A DNA stretch of 64,000 nt from positions 248,001 to 312,000 of the forward strand of contig NZ_CP045404.1 of the NCBI RefSeq assembly GCF_009363715.1. Direction: 5' to 3'. A program made the translations under genes and the position numbers. Source of the DNA: Roseovarius sp. THAF9 (GTDB lineage Bacteria > Pseudomonadota > Alphaproteobacteria > Rhodobacterales > Rhodobacteraceae). How positions within the stretch are numbered: the stretch's first letter is position 1; each line of letters starts with the position of its first letter. A model generated the notes under the pieces. The model searched no databases. It was not told the origin of the DNA and saw nothing but the letters and a program-made list of their open reading frames with translations. Positions 1 through 8,867 of this stretch are shown here, in pieces.

Positions 1-656
1 GAGCCACATTCGAAATTGATGTTGGTGCCGTTGGGCTCGACCCCGAGGGAGATCACGTCGGCACCCAGTTCCCACAGCACGGCAGGGGCGGTCTTGTATG
101 CTGCGCCGTTGGCGCAGTCGACCACGATGCGCAGCCCTTCGAGCCGTCCGCGATAGGGAAAAGTGGTCTTGGCATACTCGACGTAGCGGCCACGGGCGTC
201 CTCGAACCGCTTGGCGCGGCCGATGTTTTCCGGCTTGGCGAGGCGTACGCCTTCTTGCAGCAATTTCTCGATCCCGGCCTCAGAGTCATCCGACAGCTTG
301 AAGCCGTCGGGGCCGAAGAGCTTGATGCCGTTGTCGCTGGCCGGGTTGTGGCTGGCCGAGATCATCACGCCCACATCGGCCCGCAGCGAATGGGTCAGGT
401 ACCCCACGGCGGGTGTCGGCACCGGGCCGAGCAGGAAGACATCCATGCCGGTCGAGGCGAAACCCGCGGTCAGGGCATATTCGATCATGTAGCCCGACAG
501 GCGCGTGTCCTTGCCGATCACCACGCGGTGTTCCTGATTGTCGCGGCGAAAGTGACGCCCGGCGGCGGCACCCAGCTTCAGCGCCAGTTCGGCGGTCATG
601 GGCCAAGTGTTGGCCTCACCCCGGACGCCGTCGGTCCCGAACAGTTTGTCAGCCAT
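1..656 (-). CDS. glmM: Phosphoglucosamine mutase, N-terminal half (truncated by window edge)
   Basis: GlmM converts glucosamine-6-phosphate to glucosamine-1-phosphate on the way to UDP-GlcNAc for peptidoglycan and LPS. The ATG complement is at 654-656 and the frame stays open to base 1, giving about 218 of the roughly 447 residues usual for the family. The N-terminus starts [14 protein letters not shown], which is typical of GlmM rather than of phosphomannomutases. The phosphoserine loop [14 protein letters not shown] is intact, with the active-site serine at residue 102. The rest of the enzyme, including the metal loop and sugar-binding domains, is outside the window. The gene is divergent from ugd across a 206 bp gap that must hold both promoters. 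Confidence 0.95.
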   Translation of the reverse strand, partial: MADKLFGTDGVRGEANTWPMTAELALKLGAAAGRHFRRDNQEHRVVIGKDTRLSGYMIEYALTAGFASTGMDVFLLGPVPTPAVGYLTHSLRADVGVMISASHNPASDNGIKLFGPDGFKLSDDSEAGIEKLLQEGVRLAKPENIGRAKRFEDARGRYVEYAKTTFPYRGRLEGLRIVVDCANGAAYKTAPAVLWELGADVISLGVEPNGTNINFECG

Positions 657-862
657 GCACCCGCACCTTTTGCCCCGTGACGTTTTTGTGACCATTCTCA
701 TACAAGCGCTGCCGCGCCCTGTCCAATGGTGCGCGCCGGCATGAGCCATTTGTGGCATAGAACGCATAGTGCAGCCGACCCGTCGCAGATGCGCGTTGAC
801 TGACGGGGAACCGGAACCGCATAAGAAAGGCGGGGCGACAGGCAGATCAGGGGCGAAACCCG

Positions 863-2209
863 ATGAAGATTGCGATGATTGGAACCGGCTATGTCGGGCT
901 TGTCTCCGGGGTGTGTTTCTCGGATTTCGGGCATGACGTCGTGTGCGTCGACAAGGACGCCGCCAAGGTTGAAAAACTCAACCGCGGCGAGGTGCCGATC
1001 TATGAGCCGGGGCTGGACGTTCTGATGCGGAAGAACGTCGAGGCCGGGCGGTTGTCGTTCACGCAGGACCTGCCAGAGGCGCTGGACGGGGCCGAGGCCG
1101 TATTCATCGCGGTGGGCACGCCGACGCGGCGCGGCGACGGTCATGCCGACCTGACCTATGTGATGGCGGCGGCGCAGGAAGTGGCGCGGCTGGCCAAGCA
1201 CTATATCGTCATCGTCACAAAATCGACGGTGCCCGTGGGCACGAACCGGCAGGTGAAACAGGCCGTGCGCAAGGCGAACCCGGATCTGGATTTCGACGTC
1301 GCTTCAAACCCTGAATTCCTGCGCGAAGGGGCCGCGATCGAGGATTTCATGAAGCCCGATCGCGTGGTCGTGGGCGTGCAGTCGCAGCGCGCGGCGGAGG
1401 TGATGGAGGACATCTATCGCCCGCTTTACCTGCGCGAGTTTCCGATCCTGACCACCGATCTGGAAAGCGCCGAGATGATCAAGTACGCGGCCAACGCCTT
1501 TCTGGCCACCAAGATCACCTTCATCAACGAGATTGCCGCGCTGTGCGAGCGGACCGGCGCGGACGTGAAGCAGGTGAGCCGAGGCATGGGCCTGGATGGG
1601 CGGATCGGTAACAAGTTCCTGCATGCAGGTCCCGGCTATGGCGGCAGCTGTTTTCCCAAGGATACCCGCGCGCTGGCCCGGACAGGGCAGGAATACGGCG
1701 TGCCGCTGCACATCACCGAGACGGTGATTTCGGTCAACGAAGAGATGAAGCGGCGGATGATCGACAAGCTCCTGGACCTTTGCGAGGGCAGCTTCAACGG
1801 AAAGATCATCGCGGTGCTGGGGGCGACCTTCAAACCCAATACCGACGACATGCGAGAAGCGCCGTCGCTGACCATCGTGCCGGCGTTGGTCGGCGGGGGG
1901 GCCAAGGTGCGCATCTGCGACCCGCAGGGCGAGCGGGAAGGGCATGAACGTCTGCCGGGCGTGCAATGGTCCGAGGACCCCTACAAGGCGGTGGGAAATG
2001 CCGATCTGGTGGTGATCCTGACGGAATGGAACGAGTTCCGGGCGCTGGACCTGAAGCGGATCGCGCGGCGCATGAACGTCGCCCGTATGGCCGATCTGCG
2101 CAACATCTATTCGGTCAAGGACGCCAAGCGGGCCGGGTTCATCGCCTATGACAGCGTCGGACGGACCGCGTTCGAGCGCAAACCCGCGTCGGAAGAAGCC
2201 GCCGAGTAG
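863..2209 (+). CDS. ugd: UDP-glucose 6-dehydrogenase
   Basis: This enzyme oxidises UDP-glucose twice with NAD+ to UDP-glucuronate, a precursor for exopolysaccharide and lipid decoration. The 448-residue product has the N-terminal dinucleotide fold ([10 protein letters not shown] near residue 7), the central dehydrogenase domain and a C-terminal UDP-binding domain. The catalytic cysteine lies in [14 protein letters not shown] at residue 263. Length and start fit the family. It ends 3 bp before the convergent stop of the M24-family gene, leaving no room for a separate terminator. Divergence from glmM puts two nucleotide-sugar genes side by side. Confidence 0.96.
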   Translation: MKIAMIGTGYVGLVSGVCFSDFGHDVVCVDKDAAKVEKLNRGEVPIYEPGLDVLMRKNVEAGRLSFTQDLPEALDGAEAVFIAVGTPTRRGDGHADLTYVMAAAQEVARLAKHYIVIVTKSTVPVGTNRQVKQAVRKANPDLDFDVASNPEFLREGAAIEDFMKPDRVVVGVQSQRAAEVMEDIYRPLYLREFPILTTDLESAEMIKYAANAFLATKITFINEIAALCERTGADVKQVSRGMGLDGRIGNKFLHAGPGYGGSCFPKDTRALARTGQEYGVPLHITETVISVNEEMKRRMIDKLLDLCEGSFNGKIIAVLGATFKPNTDDMREAPSLTIVPALVGGGAKVRICDPQGEREGHERLPGVQWSEDPYKAVGNADLVVILTEWNEFRALDLKRIARRMNVARMADLRNIYSVKDAKRAGFIAYDSVGRTAFERKPASEEAAE

Positions 2210-2212
2210 CGA

Positions 2213-3355
2213 TCAGAGCACCACGTCCTCGACCGCCTTGGAATGGTGCGTGATCTGCTCGTAGCCGTCCTCGGTCACGATGAAGCTGTCGCCGACCTGT
2301 GCCCGGAACGTTTCGGATGAGACCGATCCGTCGACCGCGAACACCATGCCAGGCTGCAATACCGTCTTGTCGCCGGTGACCAGTTGTGGGCTTTCAAGGA
2401 AGCTGAACCCCGTCGCGCGTCCGCAGCGGAAGGGATAATCGTGCCCGGCCGACTGGATGACGTTGGCATAGGCGGCGTGCACTGTCTCGGCGGTGACGCC
2501 GGGGCGCAGCGCGGTCAGCGCGGCCTGCTGGCTGGCGATGGCGACCTCGTAGAGCGCGACCTGGTCGGCGGGGGCGGAGCCGATCCAGAAGGTCCGGTCG
2601 AAGCCAAGCTTGAAGCGATGGAAATTGGTCATGCCGCAGAAACACAGGAAGACCGGCTCGCCCGCCTGCATGATGCGGGTCGATGCGCGGTGATGCGTCT
2701 TGGTGATTTCCGGGCCGGACGCCATGATCTGCAGGAAATGCGTGTTGGGCGACATGCCCGCGTCCTCGTAGTGCGCCGCCAGCAGGGCCGCGGCGGTGCG
2801 GGTGCCGGCCTGAGATATGGCCAGGGCGACCTCGTATTCGGGCGTCCCGGCGCGGATCGCGTCGCGCCCGGCCTGCATCATGGCCGTGGCAACCTCGCCC
2901 GCGTGCCGGGCCAGCTGAAGTTCCTGCCGGGATTTGATCATGCGCATGTCTGCGAGGATCGGAGTCACGGAGGTCAGTCGATCCTTCGAGACGAGCGTTC
3001 CGAGATAGGCGCGGACAAGTGGCGGCATGTGATCGGGCTCGACGGCGATCGTTTCGGCATCGCACAGAGCCTCGGGCAGTTCGGCGCGCCATTCGTCGCC
3101 CATGCCGTCATTCCAAGCGGCGATACGGTCCACCCTGGCGTTGGACCGCGCCGCGGCCTCGTCCAGCGATGGCGTGATCAGAAGGCTGCGCCCATCACGA
3201 GACACGACGAGGATCGTGGGGCGGCCGAATTCCATGTGCAAGTAGTCGTAGTAGCCGGTCAGGTAGTAGACATTGTCGTCGTCGGTGACGAGTGCGACGT
3301 CGATCCCGGCCTTGTCCATGCGGGCGCAGAGATCGCGCATCCGATCTTCAAACAT
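2213..3355 (-). CDS. M24-fold hydrolase lacking the metal ligands (creatinase / ectoine-hydrolase type)
   Basis: The 380-residue product has an N-terminal creatinase-like domain (residues 1 to about 140, with YYLTGY near 30) and a C-terminal pita-bread domain of peptidase family M24. The five residues that bind two metals in M24 aminopeptidases do not appear to be conserved. The segment that should carry the first two aspartates reads LCFCGMTNFHRFKLGFDRTF, the histidine loop reads GRATGFSFLESP, the E-P-G motif reads AVDGS, and the last glutamate is replaced in AQVGDS. A candidate catalytic histidine is in TKTHHR. This resembles metal-independent creatinase and, by inference, ectoine hydrolase; the substrate is not established. 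It is followed on the same strand by no further gene and overlaps the upstream amidohydrolase gene by 8 bases. Confidence 0.75.
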   Translation of the reverse strand: MFEDRMRDLCARMDKAGIDVALVTDDDNVYYLTGYYDYLHMEFGRPTILVVSRDGRSLLITPSLDEAAARSNARVDRIAAWNDGMGDEWRAELPEALCDAETIAVEPDHMPPLVRAYLGTLVSKDRLTSVTPILADMRMIKSRQELQLARHAGEVATAMMQAGRDAIRAGTPEYEVALAISQAGTRTAAALLAAHYEDAGMSPNTHFLQIMASGPEITKTHHRASTRIMQAGEPVFLCFCGMTNFHRFKLGFDRTFWIGSAPADQVALYEVAIASQQAALTALRPGVTAETVHAAYANVIQSAGHDYPFRCGRATGFSFLESPQLVTGDKTVLQPGMVFAVDGSVSSETFRAQVGDSFIVTEDGYEQITHHSKAVEDVVL

Positions 3356-4505
3356 CTTTCAGTTCCTCGCGCGCCACGGCTGTCCAGAATGCGGCCCCGT
3401 GCGCTAGGGCCGCATCGTTGAAATCGTAATCCGCCGAATGCAGCGGGCGGGCATGGGCGCCTTCGGTGCCGTTGCCCATCAGCACGAAACAGCCCGGGCG
3501 CGTGGCGGCCATTTCGGCAAAATCCTCGGAGAAGAGTTTCGGCGGGCAGGCCGCATCCATCGGTGCGCCGATGGCTTGCGCGGCGGCGGTGGCCGTGGCG
3601 ACGGGTTCTGGAGCGTTGATCGTGGGGCGGAAGATCGTGTCGTAGGTGACATGGCCGGTGACGTCATGGGCGGTGCAGATGCCGGCCACGATGCGGCGCA
3701 TGGCGACCTCAATGTTGGCGTTGACCTCAGGCGTTAGCGCTCGGGCGTCGCCGGTCAGCGTGGCGCGACCGGGCAATACGTTGCGTTTGCCGTTTGTCTC
3801 GAAGCCGGTGACCGAGACGACGCCATTCTGGGCCGGGTCGAGCTTGCGCGAGACGATGGTTTGCAGCGCGCCGACGATTTCGGCACCGATGGTGATGGCG
3901 TCTGCGCCCATGTGAGGCAGGGCGGCATGGCCGCCGCGGGCCTCGATGATAATCTCGAAAAGCGCCTCGCTGGCGGTGATCGGCCCCGCGCGGGTGGCGA
4001 AGTGGCCCACAGGCATGCCGGGGATGTTATGCATCCCGTAGACAGCCTCGACCCCGAAACGGTCGAATACGCCATCGGCGATCATGGCGGCGGCGCCTTG
4101 GCCGTGCTCCTCGTTCGGCTGGAAGAGAAAGACGATGCGGCCCGAGAGGTCATCGGCTTCGGCCAGCGTCTTTGCTGCGCCGAGGGCCATTGTGGTGTGG
4201 CCGTCATGGCCGCAGGCGTGCATCTGGCCGGGAACCTCGGAGCGGTAGGCGACGTCATTCTGCTCGGTGATCGGCAGCGCGTCCATGTCGGCGCGGATGC
4301 CGATGGTGCGGGTGCCGTTGCCCTTTTGCAGAACTCCGACGACGCCGGACTGGCCGATGCCGGTGTGAACCTCCAGTCCGAAGCCGCGCAACAGGTCGGC
4401 CACGCGGGCGCTGGTGCGCGGCAGGTCGAAGCCCAGTTCCGGCATGCGGTGAAAGGCATGGCGCCATTCGGTCATCTGCGCGGAGAGGTCGGGCGGAAGG
4501 GTCAT
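3348..4505 (-). CDS. M20D-family amidohydrolase (hippurate hydrolase-like)
   Basis: This 385-residue protein belongs to the M20D metal-dependent amidohydrolases that release an acyl group from N-acyl amino acids or related amides. The metal motifs are present: MHACGHDGHTTM near residue 100, a glutamate pair in QPNEEHGQGAA, HNIPGMPVG, GGHAALPHMGADA and a C-terminal FSEDFAEM. No signal peptide is visible, so it should be cytosolic. The 3' end overlaps the M24-family gene by 8 bases and the start overlaps the end of the glycerate kinase gene by 4, so the three genes form one operon. An acyl-derivative catabolic route is an inference from context; the natural substrate cannot be read from sequence. 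Confidence 0.88.
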   Translation of the reverse strand: MTLPPDLSAQMTEWRHAFHRMPELGFDLPRTSARVADLLRGFGLEVHTGIGQSGVVGVLQKGNGTRTIGIRADMDALPITEQNDVAYRSEVPGQMHACGHDGHTTMALGAAKTLAEADDLSGRIVFLFQPNEEHGQGAAAMIADGVFDRFGVEAVYGMHNIPGMPVGHFATRAGPITASEALFEIIIEARGGHAALPHMGADAITIGAEIVGALQTIVSRKLDPAQNGVVSVTGFETNGKRNVLPGRATLTGDARALTPEVNANIEVAMRRIVAGICTAHDVTGHVTYDTIFRPTINAPEPVATATAAAQAIGAPMDAACPPKLFSEDFAEMAATRPGCFVLMGNGTEGAHARPLHSADYDFNDAALAHGAAFWTAVAREELKDV

Positions 4506-5737
4506 GGTTTGGGCAGGACGAGAATGGCGCGGAAGTCGTTGACATTGGTGAGCGTGGGGCCGGTCACGACCTGATCGCCGATGCGCCCGAAAAAGCCGTG
4601 CGCGTCGTTGATGGCGAGCGCGTCGGCGGCGTCGGGGGCTTTCGTGAGCGTGTCGGGCGAGATGATCGCGCCCGCGACCTCGGCCGCGCCGTCGACGCCG
4701 TCGGTGTCGCAGGCCAGCGCGTGGATACCGGGCGCGCCGTCAAGCGCGACGGCGAGCGCGAGGCAATATTCGGCGTTGGGCCCGCCGATGCCGTTGCCGC
4801 GTCGGGTGACGGTAAGTTCGCCGCCCGAGAGCAGAAGGACGGGTTTGTCGCCCTGTACCTTGCGCGCAAGGGCGGCATGTTCGGCGGCGACGTCGCGGGC
4901 CTCGCCTTCGAGGGCGTCGCCCAGGATATGCACGTCTATCCCTTCGGCCTTTGCAATTTCGGCAGCGGCGGCGAGCGATTGCGATGGGGCGGCGTAGATC
5001 ACGTTTTCCACGGTCGAGAGGCGCGGGTCGTCGGGAGGCAGGGGGTTGCCGCCCGCGGTCAGGTAATCGGTGATGGAGGGCGACGGCGTGACGTTCCAGC
5101 GGTCCAGGGCTTCCAAGGCACCGGCCGGGGTGCCGGTGTCGCCCACCGTGGGACCGCTGGCGATGTCGCTTGGGTTGTCGCCGGGGACGTCGGAGATCAA
5201 GAGCGCGAGCATCCTGGCGGGGTAGGCGGCGGCGGCCAGTTTGCCGCCTTTGACCGCCGAGATCTGCTTGCGGATGCCGTTGATGGCGCCGATGGGCGCG
5301 CCGGAGGCCAGCAGCGCGTCGGTCAGTGCCTGTTTTTCGTTGAGCGTGATTCCGTCGGCGGGTGCGCAGAGGAGTGCGGAGCCGCCGCCGGAGATAAGCG
5401 CCAGAACGGTGTCGCCTTCGCCGCAGGTGTCCAGCAGTGCCAGCATCCGGCGGGTGGCGTCGACGCCGGCCTGGTCCGGGACGGGATGCGCCGCCTCGAC
5501 GATCTCGATCTTTTCGCAGGGGCGGGCATAGCCGTAGCGGGTGATCACCAGCCCCTCACAGGGGCCATAGGCCGCCTCGACCGCCTCGGCCATGCGGGCG
5601 CTGGCCTTGCCGGCGCCGATTACCACGAGCCTGCCCTCGGGGTGGGGCGGAAGGTGAGCGGCGAGGCTTTGCATCGGGTCGGCCACTTCCACGGCACGGT
5701 CGAACAGGCGGCGCAGGAAGCTGTCGGGGTCTTGCAT
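4502..5737 (-). CDS. Glycerate 2-kinase / hydroxypyruvate reductase family (DUF4147-MOFRL)
   Basis: The 411-residue product matches the TtuD/GckA family, whose members phosphorylate D-glycerate and were long annotated as hydroxypyruvate reductases. The N-terminal DUF4147 domain includes VVIGAGKASARMAEAVE near residue 35 and the glycine-rich LISGGGSALL near 115. The C-terminal MOFRL domain contains LLLSGGELTVTRRGNG and ACDTDGVDG. I place the start at the ATG at 5735-5737 (MQDPDSFLRRLF), which matches the family; the open frame continues about 99 codons further upstream but with low-complexity sequence unlike any domain. It is the first gene of the minus-strand operon with the M20 and M24 genes. 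Confidence 0.9.
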   Translation of the reverse strand: MQDPDSFLRRLFDRAVEVADPMQSLAAHLPPHPEGRLVVIGAGKASARMAEAVEAAYGPCEGLVITRYGYARPCEKIEIVEAAHPVPDQAGVDATRRMLALLDTCGEGDTVLALISGGGSALLCAPADGITLNEKQALTDALLASGAPIGAINGIRKQISAVKGGKLAAAAYPARMLALLISDVPGDNPSDIASGPTVGDTGTPAGALEALDRWNVTPSPSITDYLTAGGNPLPPDDPRLSTVENVIYAAPSQSLAAAAEIAKAEGIDVHILGDALEGEARDVAAEHAALARKVQGDKPVLLLSGGELTVTRRGNGIGGPNAEYCLALAVALDGAPGIHALACDTDGVDGAAEVAGAIISPDTLTKAPDAADALAINDAHGFFGRIGDQVVTGPTLTNVNDFRAILVLPKP

Positions 5738-5845
5738 CGGGGGGCTCCGGGTCTTTGGTTGACGCAGCGTAGCGTTGTTCACGGCGCATGCAAGCCAAGC
5801 CTGCTCAGCTTGACAAAACCGGGGGCAGAGGCGACAGACGCGGCC

Positions 5846-6223
5846 ATGTGGATGACCTTTCTTCAGGTGGGCCTTGGCGGCGCCATGGGCTCGATGCTGC
5901 GCTTCGGCGTGGGGCAGGCGGTGGCGCGTCACGTCTCTGGCGGCTTTCCGTTGGGCGTGCTGCCGGTGAACATCCTGGGGTCGTTCCTGATGGGGATGGT
6001 GGTGGTTTACACGTTCCACAAGGACATCACGCATCTGAACCCGTTCCTGATCGCCGGTGTGCTGGGCGGGTTCACGACCTTCTCAGCCTTTTCGCTGGAG
6101 GCGTTCACGCTTTATGAGCGCGGCGCGGTGGGGACGGCGGCGCTCTACGTGATCCTGTCGGTCGCCTTGTCGATCCTCGGGCTGGCATTGGGCGTCTGGC
6201 TGGCGCGGGGGATCTGGGCATGA
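5846..6223 (+). CDS. crcB: Fluoride ion channel CrcB/Fluc
   Basis: CrcB forms a dual-topology membrane channel that exports fluoride. The 125-residue length is standard and four hydrophobic segments are visible. The family signature GGFTTFSAFSLE is present near residue 75, as is the conserved asparagine in VNILGSF. The start is the ATG at 5846 (MWMTFLQVGLGG), chosen over the much longer open frame upstream because it matches the family and the upstream part is antisense to the glycerate kinase gene. The last four bases overlap the rluC start, beginning a chain of four coupled genes. I see no obvious fluoride riboswitch in the 108 bp upstream gap. Confidence 0.93.
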   Translation: MWMTFLQVGLGGAMGSMLRFGVGQAVARHVSGGFPLGVLPVNILGSFLMGMVVVYTFHKDITHLNPFLIAGVLGGFTTFSAFSLEAFTLYERGAVGTAALYVILSVALSILGLALGVWLARGIWA

Positions 6224-7275
6224 GCGGTGTGCAGACATTGGCGGTGGAGGCCGGCGAGGGCGACCAGCGGGTCGACCGATGGCTGCGGCGACGGTTTCCG
6301 CATGTGGCGCAGGGCCGGATCGAGAAGATGTGCCGCAAGGGCGAGCTGCGCGTCGATGGCGGACGGGTCAAGGCCAACACGCGGCTGGAAGAGGGCCAGC
6401 AGGTGCGCGTGCCGCCCCTGCCGGAGCCGGGCGAGGTGGAAAGTGCGCCTGTCGAGAAGCAGAAGACGAAGATTTCCGATGCCGACGCGAAGATGATCCG
6501 GGACGCGGTGATTTATCGCGACGACCATATCATCGCGCTGAACAAGCCGCCGGGCCTGCCGGTGCAGGGAGGCAGCAAGCTGACCCGGCACGTGGACGGG
6601 CTGGCCGATGCGCTGCGGTTCGGGTTTGAGGAAGCGCCGCGGCTGGTCCACCGGCTGGACAAGGATACGTCCGGCGTTCTGATCCTGGCGCGGACCCGGG
6701 CGATGGCGGCGGCGATGACGCAAGCGATACGGCACCGCGAGACGCGCAAGATCTATTGGGCCGTGGTGGCCGGTGTGCCGACGCCCTACCTGGGCGAAAT
6801 CAAGTACGGGTTGGTCAAGGCCGGGGGGCATGGCGCGCGCGGCGAGGGCGAGAAGATGGTCTGCATCCATCCCGGCGAGGTGGACCGGACGAAGGGCGCC
6901 AAGCGGGCGATCACGCAATATGCCACGCTTTACCGGGTGGCGAGCCGGGCGTCGTGGGTGGCGATGGAGCCCATCACCGGTCGGACCCACCAGTTGCGCG
7001 CGCATATGGCCGAGATCGGCCATCCTATCGTGGGCGACGGGAAATATGGCGGGTCTAGCCAGGAGAACCTTGGCGACGGCTGGGGGGCGAAGCTGGGCGG
7101 GATCATCTCGAACAAGCTGCACCTTCATGCGCGGACGATGGCGTTCGAGCATCCGGTGACGAAAAAGCCCGTGGTGATAGAAGCGGAGTTGCCCGAACAT
7201 ATGGCCAACACGTTCGAAACGATGGGCTGGACGCCGGACCTGGCCGCCGAAGATCCGTTCGAGGCGCTGCGATGA
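6220..7275 (+). CDS. rluC: 23S rRNA pseudouridine synthase, RluC/RluD family
   Basis: The 351-residue protein isomerises specific uridines in 23S rRNA. It has an N-terminal S4 RNA-binding domain (about residues 15-75) and the RluA-type catalytic domain with motif HRLDKDTSGVLIL; the catalytic aspartate is residue 147. A second conserved stretch is PITGRTHQLRAHM. The sequence between the S4 domain and the catalytic core, rich in lysine and glutamate, fits RluC-like proteins. It overlaps crcB and the following HAD gene by 4 bases each. The symbol rests on overall architecture; RluD is the alternative. Confidence 0.9.
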   Translation: MSGVQTLAVEAGEGDQRVDRWLRRRFPHVAQGRIEKMCRKGELRVDGGRVKANTRLEEGQQVRVPPLPEPGEVESAPVEKQKTKISDADAKMIRDAVIYRDDHIIALNKPPGLPVQGGSKLTRHVDGLADALRFGFEEAPRLVHRLDKDTSGVLILARTRAMAAAMTQAIRHRETRKIYWAVVAGVPTPYLGEIKYGLVKAGGHGARGEGEKMVCIHPGEVDRTKGAKRAITQYATLYRVASRASWVAMEPITGRTHQLRAHMAEIGHPIVGDGKYGGSSQENLGDGWGAKLGGIISNKLHLHARTMAFEHPVTKKPVVIEAELPEHMANTFETMGWTPDLAAEDPFEALR

Positions 7276-7952
7276 CTGCGTTGCGGCTGGTGATCTTCGA
7301 CGTGGACGGCACGCTGGTGGACAGCCAGGCGGATATCGTCGCGGCGATGAGCCATGCCTTTGCGCGGGCCGAGCGGGACGCACCGACGCGCGAGGCGATC
7401 CTGTCGATTGTCGGGCTGTCGCTGGACCGGGCCATCGCGTTGCTGGCGCCGGAGGTGGATTCCGGGATGCGGGATCGCATGGTGGAATGGTACAAGGAAG
7501 CCTACATTGCCTTGCGGGCCGAGATCGGGGCAGCGCAATCCTCGCCGCTCTATCCCGGGGCGCGGGAGGTGCTGGAGGCGCTCAACGCGCAGCCCGAGAC
7601 GCTGCTGGGCGTGGCGACGGGCAAGTCGCGCCGGGGGCTGGACAAGCTACTGGAAGGGCATGGGCTGGAGCGGATGTTCATCACCCAGCAGGTCAGCGAC
7701 CATCATCCGTCAAAACCGCATCCGTCGATGATTCGCGCGGCCCTGTCCGAGACCGGGCTGGAGCCGCACCCGGCGGTGATGATCGGCGACACGAGTTTCG
7801 ACATGGAGATGGCTGCCGCGGCGGGCGTCGCGGGCATCGGCGTCGGCTGGGGTTATCACCCAAGCGAGGCGCTGAGCGCGGCGCGGCACATGATCGACAG
7901 TTTCGACGCCCTGCCGCCCCTGTTGCAGCAGATATGGGAGGCCGCAGCATGA
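7272..7952 (+). CDS. HAD-superfamily hydrolase, phosphoglycolate phosphatase-like
   Basis: The 226-residue product is a haloacid-dehalogenase phosphatase with a cap insertion after motif I. Motif I is VIFDVDGTLVDS with nucleophile Asp10 and acid Asp12. Motif II is the threonine in GVATGKS, the motif III lysine is in HHPSKPHPSM, and motif IV is MIGDTSFDMEMA. These place it in the Gph/PGP-like subgroup that dephosphorylates small metabolites. The exact substrate cannot be deduced. It is coupled to rluC upstream and the ATP12 gene downstream by ATGA overlaps. Confidence 0.88.
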   Translation: MTALRLVIFDVDGTLVDSQADIVAAMSHAFARAERDAPTREAILSIVGLSLDRAIALLAPEVDSGMRDRMVEWYKEAYIALRAEIGAAQSSPLYPGAREVLEALNAQPETLLGVATGKSRRGLDKLLEGHGLERMFITQQVSDHHPSKPHPSMIRAALSETGLEPHPAVMIGDTSFDMEMAAAAGVAGIGVGWGYHPSEALSAARHMIDSFDALPPLLQQIWEAAA

Positions 7953-8674
7953 GTGAGTGGAAGGCCAAGCGATTCTGGAAAGAGGCCACCGTCGTGGAGG
8001 AAGGGGGCGGGTTCGGCATCCGGCTGGATGGCCGGGCGGTCAAGACGCCGGCGAAGGCCGCGATGGTCGTGCCGACGCGCCCTCTGGCCGAGGCGATTGC
8101 GGTCGAGTGGGACGCGCAGGTGGACCTGATTCAACCGGGCACGATGCCGGTGACACGGTCGGCCAATGCGGCCATCGACAAGGTGCGGCATCAGCACGCC
8201 GAAGTGGCCGATATGCTGGCCGGTTACGGCGATACGGACCTTCTATGCTATCGCGCGGACAGCCCCGACAGCCTTGTGCGGCGGCAGGCCGAGGCGTGGG
8301 ACCCGCTGCTGGACTGGGCGGAAACGCGGTACGGGGCGCGGCTGGTGCCGGTGGCGAGCGTGATGCACCGTCCGCAGGACACAGATGCATTGGCGCTTTT
8401 TTCAGCAGAAGTGCACGCGATGGACAATTTCGCCCTCACCGCCTTTCACGATCTCGTGGGCTTGTCGGGCTCTCTGGTGATCGGGCTTGCCGCGATGCAG
8501 GACGCCCGGCCCGTAGAGGACCTGTGGGAGATTTCGCGCCTCGACGAGCGCTGGCAGGAAGAACAATGGGGCATTGACGAGGAAGCCCGCGCGGTCGAGG
8601 CGGTCAAACGCGCCGAATTCCTGCATGCCAAGCGCTTTCACGATCTGGCGCAACGCGGCGAGACCGGGTCCTGA
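7949..8674 (+). CDS. ATP12-family F1-ATPase assembly chaperone
   Basis: ATP12 proteins bind the F1 alpha subunit and help assemble the ATP synthase F1 sector; among bacteria they are characteristic of alphaproteobacteria. The 241-residue product begins MSEWKAKRFWKEATV, followed by the family segment GIRLDGRAVKTPAK and PLAEAIAVEWDAQ. The C-terminal helical part carries DLWEISRLDERWQEEQWG, which is the most conserved portion of the family. The start is the ATG at 7949, overlapping the HAD stop by 4 bases; the longer upstream frame is antisense or out-of-frame noise. It is the last gene of the crcB operon. Confidence 0.92.
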   Translation: MSEWKAKRFWKEATVVEEGGGFGIRLDGRAVKTPAKAAMVVPTRPLAEAIAVEWDAQVDLIQPGTMPVTRSANAAIDKVRHQHAEVADMLAGYGDTDLLCYRADSPDSLVRRQAEAWDPLLDWAETRYGARLVPVASVMHRPQDTDALALFSAEVHAMDNFALTAFHDLVGLSGSLVIGLAAMQDARPVEDLWEISRLDERWQEEQWGIDEEARAVEAVKRAEFLHAKRFHDLAQRGETGS

Positions 8675-8680
8675 ATGGTG

Positions 8681-8719
8681 GTTTCCCATACGGAAACATT
8701 GGCCTGAGACCATCGTTTT
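8681..8719 (+). terminator. Possible terminator of the crcB-ATP12 operon
   Basis: A short stem GTTTCC/GGAAAC with a 5-base loop (8681-8697) begins 6 bases after the ATP12 stop. A run of five T follows at about 8715-8719, too far away for a classic intrinsic terminator. It may be weak or incidental. Confidence 0.35.
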
Positions 8720-8828
8720 TCGTGACACGGGTCTTGACGTTCAGGAATGAATCCACTCACACTTATGCACACTGACGTGGGGGGAACCCCTTTCACAGTA
8801 TCGCTCCGGTCCTATTGGATCGACTAAA

Positions 8829-8846
8829 CCGCCCTAGATCGGGCGG
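8829..8846 (+). promoter_or_regulatory. 5' leader hairpin in front of aapJ
   Basis: CCGCCC TAGATC GGGCGG forms a 6-bp GC stem ending 21 bases before the aapJ ATG. The purine-rich ribosome-binding site (AGGAAGAGG) lies between the hairpin and the start. It could protect the 5' end of this normally abundant transcript. No known riboswitch architecture is recognisable. Confidence 0.4.
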
Positions 8847-8867
8847 ATACATCAGGAAGAGGTAAAC

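Noticed and set aside
2213..5737. An ectoine-degradation operon
   Set aside because: Although the M24 protein resembles ectoine hydrolase, the deacetylase, transaminase, dehydrogenase and transporter genes of that pathway are absent; the neighbours are an M20D amidohydrolase and a glycerate kinase.
4598..6223. A 541-codon frame that would make crcB a fusion protein
   Set aside because: The N-terminal 416 codons are antisense to the glycerate kinase gene; the CrcB family start is at 5846.
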